Origin: Allacma fusca
Lineage: Eukaryota > Arthropoda > Collembola > Symphypleona > Sminthuridae
Length of the DNA: 64,000 bases
Assembly: GCA_947179485.1 (NCBI GenBank)
Contig: OX359245.1
Location: forward strand, 46,239,067-46,303,066
Reading direction: 5' to 3'
This document shows, piece after piece, positions 1 through 12,100 of the stretch (its first letter is position 1; every line of letters starts with the position of its first letter). The notes beneath the pieces are model-generated. The model ran no database searches. It saw nothing but the letters and a program-made list of their open reading frames with translations, and was not told the origin of the DNA. The position numbers and the translations under genes were made by a program.

Positions 1-898
1 TCAAGCGTAATAATTTTTACCCGCATAAAAATTTTACCCGCCAAAGATTTAATTTAAATTGTGTAACCGTTTGAAAACCGATATAATCTGACATTTCGTT
101 TACTGCTTTTATTTTTTTTTAATTTCAGGGCACAAAATTACATACAACGACCCGATAAAAAAATTATTTAGGAAAGTGTAAAGAGTTTCACAAGTCCTCA
201 GGATGATGAATAATCTTCTGTCAATTTCACCGAATGAAGCGCTGTGATTTCACGGAATTTCACGGAATGACCTCGACCTTCAGGGATACTCCGTATTTGG
301 TATACGGGAATGTTGGTTTATTACTAGTCAATCAAATTTTATTTTAGTGTATTCTTTTTCTTGTATTTAGTTCAATTTCAAGTCATTCTACTGTCTAAGA
401 ATCCACTTAATTAAACAACTTGGACACGAACCAATTATTTACAGGAGCGAGTTATTATAGCCCAATTTGCCTTTCCCACAAACATTCAGGCAAACGATTT
501 GCCTATCGTGCAGGCTAACCAGCATTTCCCACTAAGTTCGTGTTTATCGTGCTTGTGGATACAGATCAGAAAGATTTGTATTCAATATTGACTTATACTG
601 TACCGATTACAGAACATGTATCTTGCACGTACCAAGTCTGGGAATAAATGTAATTATGCATATTTTTTTACCTGTTATATGTCTCCTGAATTTAATAATA
701 GTAGTTATTACTAAAACAAGGTTATTCTGTTCCCCTAAATTACGGAAGCCAATTAAGGTCTTATTCCTAACTCAAAACTACAGGATTTCCAGAAGAAGGG
801 TCAGTACATGTCTATACACCACTACCAAAAGACCAGTCTAACAAAATTTAGCTAGAAATTTTATAAGCGCCGAATACTTTATCAAACATTTTTCTGAT
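1..898. other. 5' flank of chemoreceptor gene, no gene recognised
   Basis: AT-rich sequence with short open frames only (for example 623-841 +) that show no recognisable domain. The frame of the chemoreceptor exon at 899 is open from 842, just after a TAA at 839-841, so a slightly longer N terminus without an ATG is possible but not needed. No promoter element could be placed with confidence. Confidence 0.4.
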
Positions 899-2487
899 AT
901 GTTAGCCCCTGTAGATGTGAAATTTTATTTGATTCACATAGCGTCCAGATTGTATTTAATACCTTTTGAGCTAAGCCTCAAGGATGGACAAAAGGTTGAG
1001 ATGCGCGTTGGGAATAAAAAGCGCCAAATTATTTTCTATTCGGTTTTCTTCTATGGGGCTCTGCGAGTATTCCTGAGCTCTTATTACTTGATATTGAAAC
1101 TATCCACTGCTGAAGGAACGACATCCGTATTTGATATTGCTCTTCATTCTGTGTATACCCTGGGCTACGGTATGTGTACTGTCATTCAAATTCTGACAGA
1201 ATTCCAAACAGCGGATATCACTGTAAAGATTTTCAACATTGCTTTCGGTGATGCCAAATGGAATTCAAAATCTCTCGGTAAGAGTCCAATGAAATGTTAT
1301 TGTTGGAAAAATAAAGCTGTAATCGCAGTGGTGTTAAAATTGGACTTAAACATATCTGTACAGGATCACATTATTGTATCCAACTCAAAAGGAAATTCAC
1401 TATTCAGGAAAACTTCGCAATTCTTTATTCTTCAATTATGGCTCTATTCAACATATTTTTAGTCATACTGTTCGCCACGTTCTGCACACAACTTCACATC
1501 TTCCAGTTACTTCAGGAATCCTGGCAAAATCCTCCGACCTTCATTATTTTACTCCTACAAGAATTCTACTGCCAATTTATGCATAGTGTCGCTTGCATAA
1601 TTTTCGTTGAAAATTCTATAATATTCTTTGCAAATATGGATAGAACTCTTCGTCGCCATATTTTGACATCAAGGTAAGTTCGTATTGAATCTTGTATCCA
1701 AAAGTCAATTTTAAAACATAAGTGTATCGTGTGTGCCGCAGTTGACATCCGCAAACATCATTGGGTTTAGGATCTGATCTCATGTGCCTATTGTGGAAGT
1801 CGTACTCCTCGAGGTACCATGTGGTCCCCGTACAAACGACGCTTTTGTGGAATTGTTTCAGTATCGACCGATAGAGGTCGCGCAAATAAGTAGATTTCCA
1901 CGTTGCACTCGAGTGTCGATGATGTTTCTACAATGATGTACATTTGTGTTTTCGTTGCTGCAATAACGTCTTAATTCAAGAAAAATAACTGAATTGGTGC
2001 TAACTGTTATTTTTATAGGACACTCAAGCCCTGTCGGAGGGATTTAGAGCAATGGATTTTACAATGCGTGACATTTCAACTCATTATTCAGCTTTTTAAT
2101 AAGGGATTCGGTTCAGTTATATACATGCTTAAACTTTTTACCCTTATCATATCTATTACCGTAGGTTTTGCGGGCATTCGAGCATTTTCTCAAAATCCTG
2201 GCCTCAGTGTGTTTCTAATGTCATTTTCAATGTATGCTTCTGCAACTTATCCTGCAGTTTTCGGGAACTCCTTTTCCTTGCCGGAATATATAAATAAGAC
2301 AAAATTCCAACTTCTCCTAGCGTCCACTAAATTACGGGGGAATATTAGGATGAGGAAGAGGATTGCTGCAATAGCTCCGGTTGGTATAAAAGCCGGTCCG
2401 TTCCATACCATTGAAAGGGAATCCACACCAGTCTTTTTGGATTTTGTTGTCAGAGGCATTTGTACACTGGCAATCGGCATGGAGTAA
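899..2487 (+). CDS. Seven-helix chemoreceptor-like protein, three exons
   Basis: Predicted exons are 899-1277, 1364-1673 and 2019-2487. Introns are 1278-1363 (GTAAGA...ACAG, phase 1) and 1674-2018 (GTAAGT...TATAG, phase 2). Exon lengths 379+310+469 give exactly 386 codons including the stop, so a 385-residue protein. Hydrophobic segments lie near residues 45-66, 81-100, 150-170 and 180-215, with more in the last exon, consistent with an arthropod gustatory/odorant receptor type membrane protein of sensory neurons. The intron phases and total length equal those of the minus-strand receptor at 53254-55500, which supports both models. The C-terminal exon carries a short G-x-F-H...E-S-T-P-V-F-x-D-F-V motif. 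The classical TYhhhhhQF motif of insect gustatory receptors is not evident, so the exact family is inferred. The ligand is unknown. Confidence 0.62.
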
Positions 2488-2709
2488 AAATTCCTGAGTT
2501 GTAGCGTATAATTATTATATGTGAATGACATGAAATATTTTTGCTTCGGTTCAAACTTACAAGAGAATAAATTAAGGAATATACTTGGAGTAATGCTGTT
2601 TGCCTATAAAAAAAATAATTTTAGAAATGAAGAAAAAATTGGTAGTTTTGGCGGAAGGTTGTTCTAATTAAAAATTTATTTAAAATGTCTCAACGCCACT
2701 ACAATTTTA

Positions 2710-3505
2710 CAGTCGACTCGCTTTATAACGATATCAATAAATCTTTCAAAAAGTAACGTTATAAGGGAACGACGTTATAGAGGCACATAAAATAAATAAC
2801 GGTTTATTTGCACATTTTTCGCTTTTAGTTAAATTGGACTCATGTCTCGTTTCATTTGAGTAGCAAGTACTATATGTCTAAGCAGAATGAGAATAAAAAT
2901 AATTAAAAATATTATTTATTAATTAATAATATTTTTCAATTTTTCGTCCCAAACATCTCCAACAACAAAAGTTAGGATTGAATAAAGTATTTTCTGAATC
3001 TCAATCAGACACTTTTCACATCATTTACAAAAGTTTTCAAACAGTGAAAAATGTAATTCCGTTGAAACTATGAATATCAGTTTGTTCTTTACTGGGTGCG
3101 AAAATAAATCGAAAAGGCTGTGGATTTTCCTGGATGGGACTAACTCAATGTCGTTAACCACGCATGCACATGTATTTACAATAATACGTTCCTTCCAGTC
3201 TTTTATAACGTCGCTGCATAATAATCCAATGCAATTTTAGTGAAACTGAAGATTAAAAAACTTTAAAATGACAGCACCGATATGTTTTTTAGCTAGATTT
3301 GACGCTTTGTAACGTCAACATGATGTTACAAGGGTACCCTTTTTAGCCTACGGCTACAAAAAAGCGACTTTATAAAAGAACTGCCGTTATAACGAGTGAC
3401 GCTATAAAGGTAGAAATTATCATATAATGTAGCTTGGGGAAACCCAGGATGACTTTATAGGGAGAGTGACTTTATAGAGAGAGACGCTATAAGGAGAGTC
3501 GACTG
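2710..3505. mobile_element. pogo/Tigger-like non-autonomous element
   Basis: Both ends carry the inverted motif CAGTCGACTC followed by an imperfect TTATA-rich extension: CAGTCGACTCGCTTTATAAC at the left, and at the right the complement of CAGTCGACTCTCCTTATAG. The element is flanked on both sides by TA (2708-2709 and 3506-3507), the target duplication of the Tc1/mariner/pogo superfamily. The right half contains degenerate repeats of GACTTTATAG/GACGCTATAA near the terminus. No transposase frame is visible, so it is a deletion derivative or MITE of about 796 bp. Confidence 0.75.
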
Positions 3506-3539
3506 TATTCTATATTAACGACTATATTGTAGTTTATTT

Positions 3540-3720
3540 TATTGAACATGTTTTATACTTTATAATTTATTTATATTATATTTTATAATTTATTTATATT
3601 ATATTTTATAGTTTATTTTATATTATATTTTATATTTTATAATTTATTTTATATTATATTTTATATTTTATAATTTATTTTATATTATATATTATATTTT
3701 ACATATTACTGTTGTATTAT
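3540..3720. repeat. AT-rich simple repeat (TTTATATTATA)n
   Basis: Stretch made of imperfect copies of TTTATATTATATTTTATAATT. It is pure A/T with only a few interruptions and no coding content. It separates the pogo-like element from the Helitron-type repeats. Confidence 0.85.
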
Positions 3721-3788
3721 TCGACGTTAATACATTACGGGTGTAGTTAAGTTATACATTAAGTCAAGAGAATTGCGTTAAAGTTAAT

Positions 3789-4081
3789 CCTTATTATTAA
3801 AGGGCACTTTGTGTCCGTTTATTTAAAGTTCGGCGCCTTCATAGTTCAATGGCCTCACACAATGCCCAAAAGGTGGCATGACAAGAACTCTTGATTATTT
3901 ACGAGCACTACCTGGCCTTGTATTTAAAGCGCTGCACTCTTAATATAAGTGCGCACGATTTAGTCATACAACAAGTCTCTACGACAGATCTTAATTCGTA
4001 AGCCGTTTGGATTTTAATTTCTACAGTCACATTACCACCTCTTCAAGTAGTTGTCCCTGTGAAGCACAGGGCTTTTACTAG
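3789..4081 (+). mobile_element. Helitron-type non-autonomous unit, copy 1
   Basis: Begins TCCTTATTATTAAAGGGC and ends with a 7-bp stem, 3-base loop hairpin (CCCTGTG aag CACAGGG), then CTTTTA and the terminal CTAG. A TC start, a hairpin shortly before the end and a CTRR terminus are the classic Helitron signature. Insertion between A (before TC) and T (after CTAG) fits too. There is no coding capacity. It is joined head to tail to copy 2 with no spacer. Confidence 0.7.
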
Positions 4082-4367
4082 TCCTTTATTATTAAAGAGC
4101 ACTTTCTGTCCGTTTATTTAAAGTTTCGCGCGATCTTAATTCAATGGCCTTACAAAACTCCCAAAAGGTGGCAATCCAAGCACTCAGTTTTTAACGAGCA
4201 CTACCTGCCCGTTTATTTAAAGCGCTACTCTTAATCGCGCACGATTTAGGCATATAACAAGTCTCTACGACAGGGCTTGATTAGTAAACCGTTTGACTTT
4301 TAATTACTACAATCACACTACCATCTCTTCAAGTAATCGTCCCTGTGTAGCACAGGGCTTTTACTAG
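4082..4367 (+). mobile_element. Helitron-type non-autonomous unit, copy 2 (tandem)
   Basis: Starts TCCTTTATTATTAAAGAGC directly after the CTAG of copy 1 and ends with the same hairpin, with the loop changed to TAG, followed by CTTTTACTAG and then T. It matches copy 1 over its length with scattered substitutions. Conservation of the stem while the loop varies supports a functional terminator-type hairpin of rolling-circle elements. Confidence 0.7.
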
Positions 4368-4570
4368 TCCTCTCTTCTAAGTTGAAAGAGTGGATAGTGA
4401 CCGTGACCGTAAGAATCAAATTTTCGCGCGCGGTAGATGTATCGAGTATCGACGACCATAGAGCTGTGCAGCTAGCTGTTGCATACAACTACTTACTGCC
4501 TTCGCTATTTACATTTGCCTTTCTGAGCCAGCAAATGCTGGCTGTGCAGTGCTCGTAAGTAATAAGTAAT

Positions 4571-4759
4571 ACCTGTCCGCTAATTTAAACTCAGCGCGCT
4601 ACTTTTAAAATAACGCGCACGATTTAGGTATACAATTAGTCTCCACAAGTGGGCTTGTGGGCTTGATTCGTAAGCCATTTAGCTCTTAATTTCTGCATTC
4701 ACACTACCACCTTTCCAAATAATTGTCCCTGTGAAGCACAGGGCTTTTACAGATACTAG
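4571..4759 (+). mobile_element. Helitron-type unit, 5'-truncated third copy
   Basis: Lacks the first about 30 bases of the unit but keeps the middle (GCGCACGATTTAGG...) and the hairpin CCCTGTG aag CACAGGG. Its end reads TTTTACAGATACTAG, so a few bases are inserted before the terminal CTAG. It is separated from copy 2 by about 200 bp of unrelated GC-richer sequence (4368-4570). Confidence 0.65.
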
Positions 4760-6894
4760 TTGTCTATAATTACTCCTTTTCATACACACGGGTCCATCAA
4801 TGTTGTCATTCATGTTAGTCATTTCATACTTTTAATTCTGGATTAACTTGGTCTACAGGAACTGTGATTCATTCCGTACTCATACCTGAATTAGATTTAC
4901 CAGTGGCGTCGAACCTATACACTTCAGGAGCTCTGACTGAATCATCTGCATTAACAAGAATTCTTGGGACAAGACAATGTATCCAAATTATGATAGTCCC
5001 CGTGTGAAATAATTATAAATATACAGTTATTTTAACGATGAAGAATGAACATATAAGATTAACGCTAGTTGTTTCATATTTATCTCTTTCTGTCGGACCG
5101 GCAGTCACAGGAATTTAATTCGAAATTGTTACTTGAAAATCATGGATTTTGGGAAAAATTGTGTTTTTCGCTCAACAAAATCTGGAAATATCTCTGGAAA
5201 CTCATGGTTTTGTTTCTACAAATTCTATTGTTTGCTGAACAAAATTATAAAGAACACTTGGAAAAAATGCTATCTCTTGGAAAAAACGACAGGGATATGA
5301 TTTGAAGATACCGGGTAGTTTTGAAAACAAAACTCTACGAAATCAAGGATTGTCAGGAAAATTTAGTTTTTGTATAACAAAATCATGGAGCATCACTTGA
5401 AAATGAGGGAATTGTCTCTGAAACAGGGATTGCGTTCCTGAATTAGGGAATGTAAAAAATCCTTGGTTACATTGAAAAATGCAGAGTTCGGAACCCTACC
5501 TTCCGCTTAATGAAATTGTAACACTAATTCTGTATTTGTTACATTTCTTTAATTTTGACATACTTTGAGGACTCTTGTCCGACATATAGTCTTGTCTAAT
5601 CAACAAAATTAATAAAGTAGGGTCAACATGTACGCCCTTTCAACAATCGGTACTTGACACAAGTAAGCTGGGTTTCAGTAAATAAAATATATCGTGGCGT
5701 CAAAATTAAAAATATTTCCAAGTCATATATCCCATGCCAAGGATACAAATAGGTAAGTTACTGCGGAAAGATGTTCTCAATCCCAAAATTAAATATTTTC
5801 ATTTATTTTGAAAAATGACAACCTAATTAACCTCAGCTCACTTATTGTTTCTGCACAGAAATGATTTTTCACATTCTTAATGCTCCCAGCCCTGTTGCCA
5901 CAATCCATAATTATGAGTGCAAAATTCCCCTACTGTATTGACCCCTTTGACTGTCAATTTTTGTAATAGATACAAAAATCTCGTACAATCAATCTTCTAT
6001 ATAGTGTTTCCCAAGGGCTGGGAAAATACTTTCCAATATACGAAGAGGCCAGTATGCATCCAAATACTGTATTCTGTACGTACGTTATTTTTGGGAAAAA
6101 ATGAATTACGCCAATGCAAAAGGAACCCACCTGTGAAGCTACTATATAAGAAATTCGCAGTAAAAATCCAATTCCGCTTTTTTGTGAGTGTTATAATGCA
6201 ATGTACACCTTCACTACAGGGCTCCTTAATAACTGCAGTTGTTCCCTTGCTCCTTATTGGACAGCAAGTTAGGTTGCTCGGAAATAGAGCAGAGCAGGGA
6301 CTCGGTTATGAATTTAATATTCTTCCCACACACTCGGTCTTGGATGCTGGAGATAATGTAGTTGGGACGTTAATTACTGTCTATGGCCATAGCATGTGTA
6401 ATAAGTGGCCTCCCTGTTTATTCCTCAGACTGTACATTATGTCCAGGCCTTACAATAACTTTGACCATGATCATCAATAAAGATATAATGGGAGCTCCCT
6501 CCTTGCCCGATTTCGTCATGCTCCGACCCCATAAGTAAACCACAAGTGGGTCATTATTCCAGTTCGGACGTCTCCCTCCAAATTCCCTTCGGATCCCCTC
6601 AGACGCACTCTAAACTCAAAGCCCCTCTCTCTCCCAGACTCTTCATTTATCTGGAACGTGCATCATGTCTATAATAAGGGATTGTGACAAATGTCCTGGG
6701 ATCAAATTTCCCTTCCGAAAATTCCCATTCCAAATGCTTCTTTAATGTTAAATAATATTCATATTCAATTTTAGTATACGTGAATGAATTAAAAATTATT
6801 TTAAAATTCTACAGCTTTGTGCACAACTATATCCCGCAGACAAATTAATTTTGTGGGGAAATACTATGGAATAAAATCTTGTAGGAAAAATCTG
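4760..6894. other. Long stretch without a supported gene
   Basis: Mostly AT-rich unique-looking sequence. The longest open frame (5917-6480 +) begins at GTG, has no domain or signal that I recognise, and shows no splice or promoter context, so it is not called a gene. Confidence 0.5.
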
Positions 6895-6906
6895 ATAAGA
6901 AACACA
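6895..6906. repeat. Target-site duplication of LINE, left copy
   Basis: ATAAGAAACACA, identical to the 12 bases immediately after the LINE 3' tail at 13056-13067. This fixes the 5' end of the insertion at 6907. Confidence 0.85.
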
Positions 6907-8145
6907 ATAAAGATAATTCAGTGGGAGCAACTTTAGTAGAATACAATACGTACTTTACATTCTTTAGGCCACTCTCTTGGAGGAGTTCGTTATTGGTTGA
7001 AATTGTAATGCGTAAACTGTTCCACCAATTTCAATGGGATTTTTAACACTTAAAAGTCAGTACTACTAGCTTAATTTTACAAAATTTTATTTTTTCAAAA
7101 ACACATTGGGTGTAACTGTTATTCAAAGCTCGCTCCGTAATTAAACCCAAATAACTGCAGAAGAAAATTGAGTGGAGAGACGAGGTTTGTAACAGTGAAA
7201 AGATAAACGTACAGTGTGCAAATATATAGTGCTCAAGATCAATCAAACACACACATGTGCAGATTAAACACATGAGAAAATCTCAATAAAACAGTATCAC
7301 CACAGCCCTATAAACAAAGGAAGAGCGAAGGTTTTTCCCTCCCAAAGACTGAATATAAGACATACGTGAACCGATATAGTGTAAAAGTGTATATCACAAG
7401 TGGAGAGAGACTGTGCCATGCAAGTGCATACTACTACCTATACCCACACAAACTCTGAGCAAAGTTTTTACAGTCACGTGACCAAAACTGGGCGGAGATT
7501 AAGGATAGTGTCAGCTGAGCCGACAACAAGCACTTGACAACAAAGACAGCTTACCCTTAGCAACAGTAAATAGCCGACAACCAGCACGTGGCATCAAAAC
7601 TGACCGACTACCCGGGGGAGACAAACAGGAGATACCACTAGGACGATAACCGACACTTGAGAACACAACTGACCGACAACCAACAACCAAAGACCAAGAT
7701 AGGCCCTTCACCAGGCAGTACTAGTCAAAGTACTCTTTAAAAAGCTAATCCGAAGAATATCGCAAACTAAAAACAATCAGAGCAATTCCCATAAAAGTGT
7801 ACGGGTCGCGCTGTAACCAGGAATTTGGACCCCGTACACCAACCCTTGTAAAAGCTCGGGATTGTGAAAAACGTGCCTCTGGTAACTGAAGCTAGAGGTA
7901 CCCGAGAATCTCAACGGGAGTAGCAACATCCCAAACTAATAAAAGCCCGGGATTGTGTAGAACGCGCCCCTTGCAACTAGGACGCTAAGGGGTACCCGTG
8001 GCTGAATTAGTAAGAGTACTTTCCCAAATCCCAATCGCAAAACTCTAATGCAGGAACACCAAAGCCCAACGATACACCAAGAAGAAGAACCACAATTCCG
8101 AAGGACATCACACCAACTTATACACAAGGCAAACTAGACCAACAC
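6907..8145 (+). promoter_or_regulatory. LINE 5' untranslated region with internal repeats
   Basis: Contains two kinds of direct repeat: three imperfect copies of a CCGACAACnAGCAC... module at about 7518-7690, and a 91-bp-period pair at 7851-7941 and 7942-8010 (AAAGCyCGGGATTGTG ... GGTACCCG). By family precedent this region should hold the internal promoter, but no core element is identified directly. Confidence 0.55.
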
Positions 8146-9168
8146 ATGAATCCTGCCAACCTTGATTCCGCACAGTTCTTCACCCCAAAGCAGGAACGTG
8201 AAGTAATCTTCCGTCGATCCATCTTGATTAAAACATCGCCATCAAAATCCAATCCATCAACTAGCCAAACACATTCTCCCCTTCTAAACGAGAAGAGGGT
8301 AGAGACAGGAAAGCTACATTCAGAAGACGAGACTGAGCAGAAAAAAAAAATAGAAAACAAAAAACGTAAACTAGAACACGAAGACACTATACCTCGAATT
8401 ATACGAAAGAAGGACGAAAAACAAGAGCAAGAAACCAGACCAGATACAAAGATGGGGCTAGATGATGAAACCAAGATGTTCTTCAAAAGCCTACTACAAG
8501 AACACCAAACGAAATACGACGAAGGACAGGGACAAATCAACGCATCCCTTGAAATCGTGACGCAAAAGCTAAACAGGCTGGAGGGACAAGTCATTCCGGA
8601 AGTGAAAGATCTCCAAAAGAAAACAGCAACACTGGAGAAGAAGGTAACAGTACTGGAGAGAGAAAATGAAATCCTTCACAAAATGATCAGACGCAACAAC
8701 CTTATATTCTCTGGCATACCAGAAGACCTAAATTGTGAGACATCTGCAGATCTGCCAAAGAAAATCAATGATATTCTCAAGAACTATGCAGTGACTCCAG
8801 CTCCAGCAAATATTGATGTGGCGTTCCGTGTTGGAAAATATCAGATAGGCAAGTCCAGACCAATTAAAGTTCGTTTCATCTACCAATCCCAAGCGGATGA
8901 GATACTGTCTAAAAGCCATGAGAAAGACGGACCACTGCGAAGAGCAAGAATATACGTGAACGAAGACGTCTCGGCAATCGAAGGCACCAACCGGTACTTG
9001 ATTAGAAAGGAAACAACTGCAGCAAAACGAGCAGGAGCATTGGTAGAAAACTGGAAAACAAGTACAGTGACAATCCAGGGCATCAAGCTGGAAGCCAAAG
9101 GAGGAATCCTTTACCGAGATGGGAAGCCGGATGAAACACAACCATCGACAGGAGATCGAAACTTCTGA
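8146..9168 (+). CDS. LINE ORF1 protein (nucleic-acid-binding chaperone type)
   Basis: 340 residues. The N terminus is basic and low complexity (1-105). A heptad-like region at about 108-182 predicts a coiled coil for trimerisation. Then comes an RRM-like core starting at R-R-N-N-L-I-F-S-G-I-P (182-192), with a second strand around R-P-I-K-V-R-F (238-244). The C-terminal part (265-330) has the R-R-A-R-I-Y-V-N-E-D pattern seen in L1-type ORF1 C-terminal domains. Such proteins coat the element RNA in ribonucleoprotein particles. The ATG at 8146 is the first in frame. The stop is TGA at 9166-9168, and the next frame (ORF2) continues in the same register. Confidence 0.85.
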   Translation: MNPANLDSAQFFTPKQEREVIFRRSILIKTSPSKSNPSTSQTHSPLLNEKRVETGKLHSEDETEQKKKIENKKRKLEHEDTIPRIIRKKDEKQEQETRPDTKMGLDDETKMFFKSLLQEHQTKYDEGQGQINASLEIVTQKLNRLEGQVIPEVKDLQKKTATLEKKVTVLERENEILHKMIRRNNLIFSGIPEDLNCETSADLPKKINDILKNYAVTPAPANIDVAFRVGKYQIGKSRPIKVRFIYQSQADEILSKSHEKDGPLRRARIYVNEDVSAIEGTNRYLIRKETTAAKRAGALVENWKTSTVTIQGIKLEAKGGILYRDGKPDETQPSTGDRNF

Positions 9169-12100
9169 AAAGCCGGCCGCCCGCAACCCGCTAAAATTGC
9201 AACAAGTATTTTATTTTGGAACGTGAACGGAATTAAAAGAAAACTATCACTAATAACTAATTTTTTAAACAATATCAAACCTAACATATTCTGCCTAGCT
9301 GAAACTTGGACGAAGGAAAATGTAATCGCTGAAAAGCTCCTACCCAACTACAAGTGCACCACAATTAGTGCAACAACAAATGCAAAAGGGGGTAGACCAA
9401 GCGGAGGCACGCTAGTCGGCGTTAAGACAGAAATATTAAAACCTACGAAAATAACTTTTAAAAATGAAAACTATTTAGAATTAACAATTGACGAAGGAAA
9501 CAAACTCCGTGTATACTTCACTTACTTTCCCCCGCCCGAAGAATTTGATGAGTTAGTAGAAGAATTCTTAAGCAACATAACAACCTCAAACGTCATTCTA
9601 ATGGGAGACTTCAACGCAAGAATAAGCGCAACAACTCCAGATAACACATCAACGAATAATATGAAAATAACAGACCATCGAAATTCAGAAGATAAAATAA
9701 CAAACCGAAGAGGAAAGAAAATGAAAAGGCAACTTGAAAACCAGGGACTTACAATATTGAATGGTAGGACAAAAGGGGACGAAACAGGAAACTACACCTA
9801 CGTATCTCAGAGTGGGAACTCTATGATTGATCTGTGTTTAGCTGATAACGAAGCGATGAATGGCATACTCGACTTAAAGGTGATAGAAGCACATGAATCG
9901 GATCACATGCCTATTCTTCTACTCAGACAAGAAGAGCAAACCTTTGGATCAAATGAGTCCTCTATAAATAGAATAAATTGGAACAAGGACCTCAAAAAGG
10001 CATTCACTCGCCAAATCTATATTGAACGTGAAGAAATCAGAACCCGTGTAAATGGAGATATCCAACAATTATCGAAGGAGATGTACACATATGCAAACCA
10101 AACTGGAATGAAAACAACCAGAAGGATAGGAGAAATTCGACATAATGCACCCAAATGGTTCAACCAAGGATGTCGAAAGCTAAAGAAAAAATGCAACGAA
10201 AGACTAAAAGTATTACGGCAAAACCAAGGAAACCAACAACTGACAACAGAATACATAAACGCAAGAAACCAATACAAGAAACACACCTCTAACTCCAAGC
10301 TAGAATACTACACGTCTTTAAGAAATACCATCATATCCTCAAAGAACTCGACAGACTTCTGGAAAAGTCTGAACATTTTCAGATGCAATAAAAGAAGATG
10401 CGAAACTACAAATTTAATTTCAAATGAAGCATGGGAAAATCACTACAGAAACCTATTCGATGGAGCGGACAGTACGCCTTACCGACAGAAACAGACGGCA
10501 CACCAACCATTTCATCTTCATGAACTGAATCAGGCACTAAGGAAATTATCAAACAATAAGAGCTCAGGTACAGACGGCATTCCTAACGAAATCTGGAAAT
10601 ACTTACCACTGGAATTCCGGCCATGTCTATTAGAATGCCTGAATAAATGCCTTGCAAATCCCATCCCTGATACGTGGGGGGAAATAATCATAGCTCCAAT
10701 ATATAAGAAGGGCGACAAAAACTCACCTTGTAACTACAGACCAATTTCTTTAGTCAACACAATAGTAAAGCTATTTACGATGCTCCTGTCAATGCGACTG
10801 CACACATGGATCGAAAAACATAAGGTGCTATCAGAATCCCAAGCAGCATACAGAAAGCATAGAAGCTGTTCAGACCACTTGTTTGTATTAAACACTCTAA
10901 TACAGAATGCGCTGGCAAACCAGAAGAAGTTGTACTGCTTATTCGTAGATCTGTCAAAGGCATTTGATTCCATTAAGAGGAAACGTCTATGGGATAGGTT
11001 AGAAACGCTGGGAGTACCTGCCTACATTCTTCAAAAGATACAAGAAATATACAGTCAAGCAAAGGCAAAAATCCAAACATCAGGGGGATATACAAATTTC
11101 ATGGACGTACTTAATGGAGTACTGCAGGGTGAAACACTGAGTCCGACGTTATTCTCTATATATATTGATGAAATCACAGAATTGCTTGTCAAATCCAAAG
11201 TACGAGGGGCGAAACTGCTTACCACTGAAGTTACCATCCTACTTTACGCGGACGACATCGTATTAACAGCAGACTCTCCCGCAGACCTCCAAACCCAGAT
11301 CGGAATTCTCAGCAGATTCTTCAGCAGAAACGATCTCAACATAAACCTGGAAAAAACCAAGGTGGTAATTTTTGGAAAAGGACCAGTACCAACAAAGAAA
11401 AACAAAGTTATGCCAATGGAATTCTACTACAATGGAAATGTCATAGAAATAGCGAGTAGCTACAAATATTTAGGAGTAGAGTTTCATCGAAACGGAAAAT
11501 TCCACTACCACCTCAAACAAACCCTTTTGAAGACAAACGCTGCAGTCGAGTTACTTTTAAACACTACTAGGTCAACAAAACTGAACGATATAGAAATCAT
11601 TATGAGACTCTTCAACTCTCTAGTAACAACAATCCCACTCTACGGATTCCCAATTTGGGGAATGGAGTTTTTAGATGAAATGGAAAAGATACAGACTAAA
11701 TTTTTACGAAGAATTACTGGAGCCTGCAATCTCACTCCTGGATACGTCCTGCGTCTGGAGACTGGAAGTAAATCAATGCGAGCATTAATCGCGAAAAGCA
11801 TTATAACAACAATGTACAACTCTATCTTCTCAGAAAATGCAACTGCTATGGCTTCAAAGTGCTACAGGTTGCTGGAAGCAATCGAGGGAGACACGAATAA
11901 CAGATCTCAGTGGAGGACATTATTTAAATCAATTAAACTTGAAGAGGATTTCAACAAATTCACAAGGGAATACTTGAAAAAAAACTGCGACAGTTTATGG
12001 AGAAAGATAGATCTCCACTCTACAAACACAGATGTAGAAGATATGTTGAAAACTGAGAGCAGCCGGTACATCGGATTAAAAACCCACGTTTGGAGGGAAG

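Noticed and set aside
3799..4370. Hairpins in the 285-bp repeats as tRNA genes, terminators or integron sites
   Set aside because: The TC start, hairpin and CTAG end with A-T insertion fit Helitron ends; there is no cloverleaf or bacterial context.
5917..6480. 187-codon plus-strand frame
   Set aside because: Starts at GTG in AT-rich DNA, has no domain, leader or splice context, and its composition is as expected for translated non-coding sequence.
8118..8594. Minus-strand frames over LINE ORF1 and ORF2
   Set aside because: Antisense shadows of the clearly coding plus-strand LINE frames.
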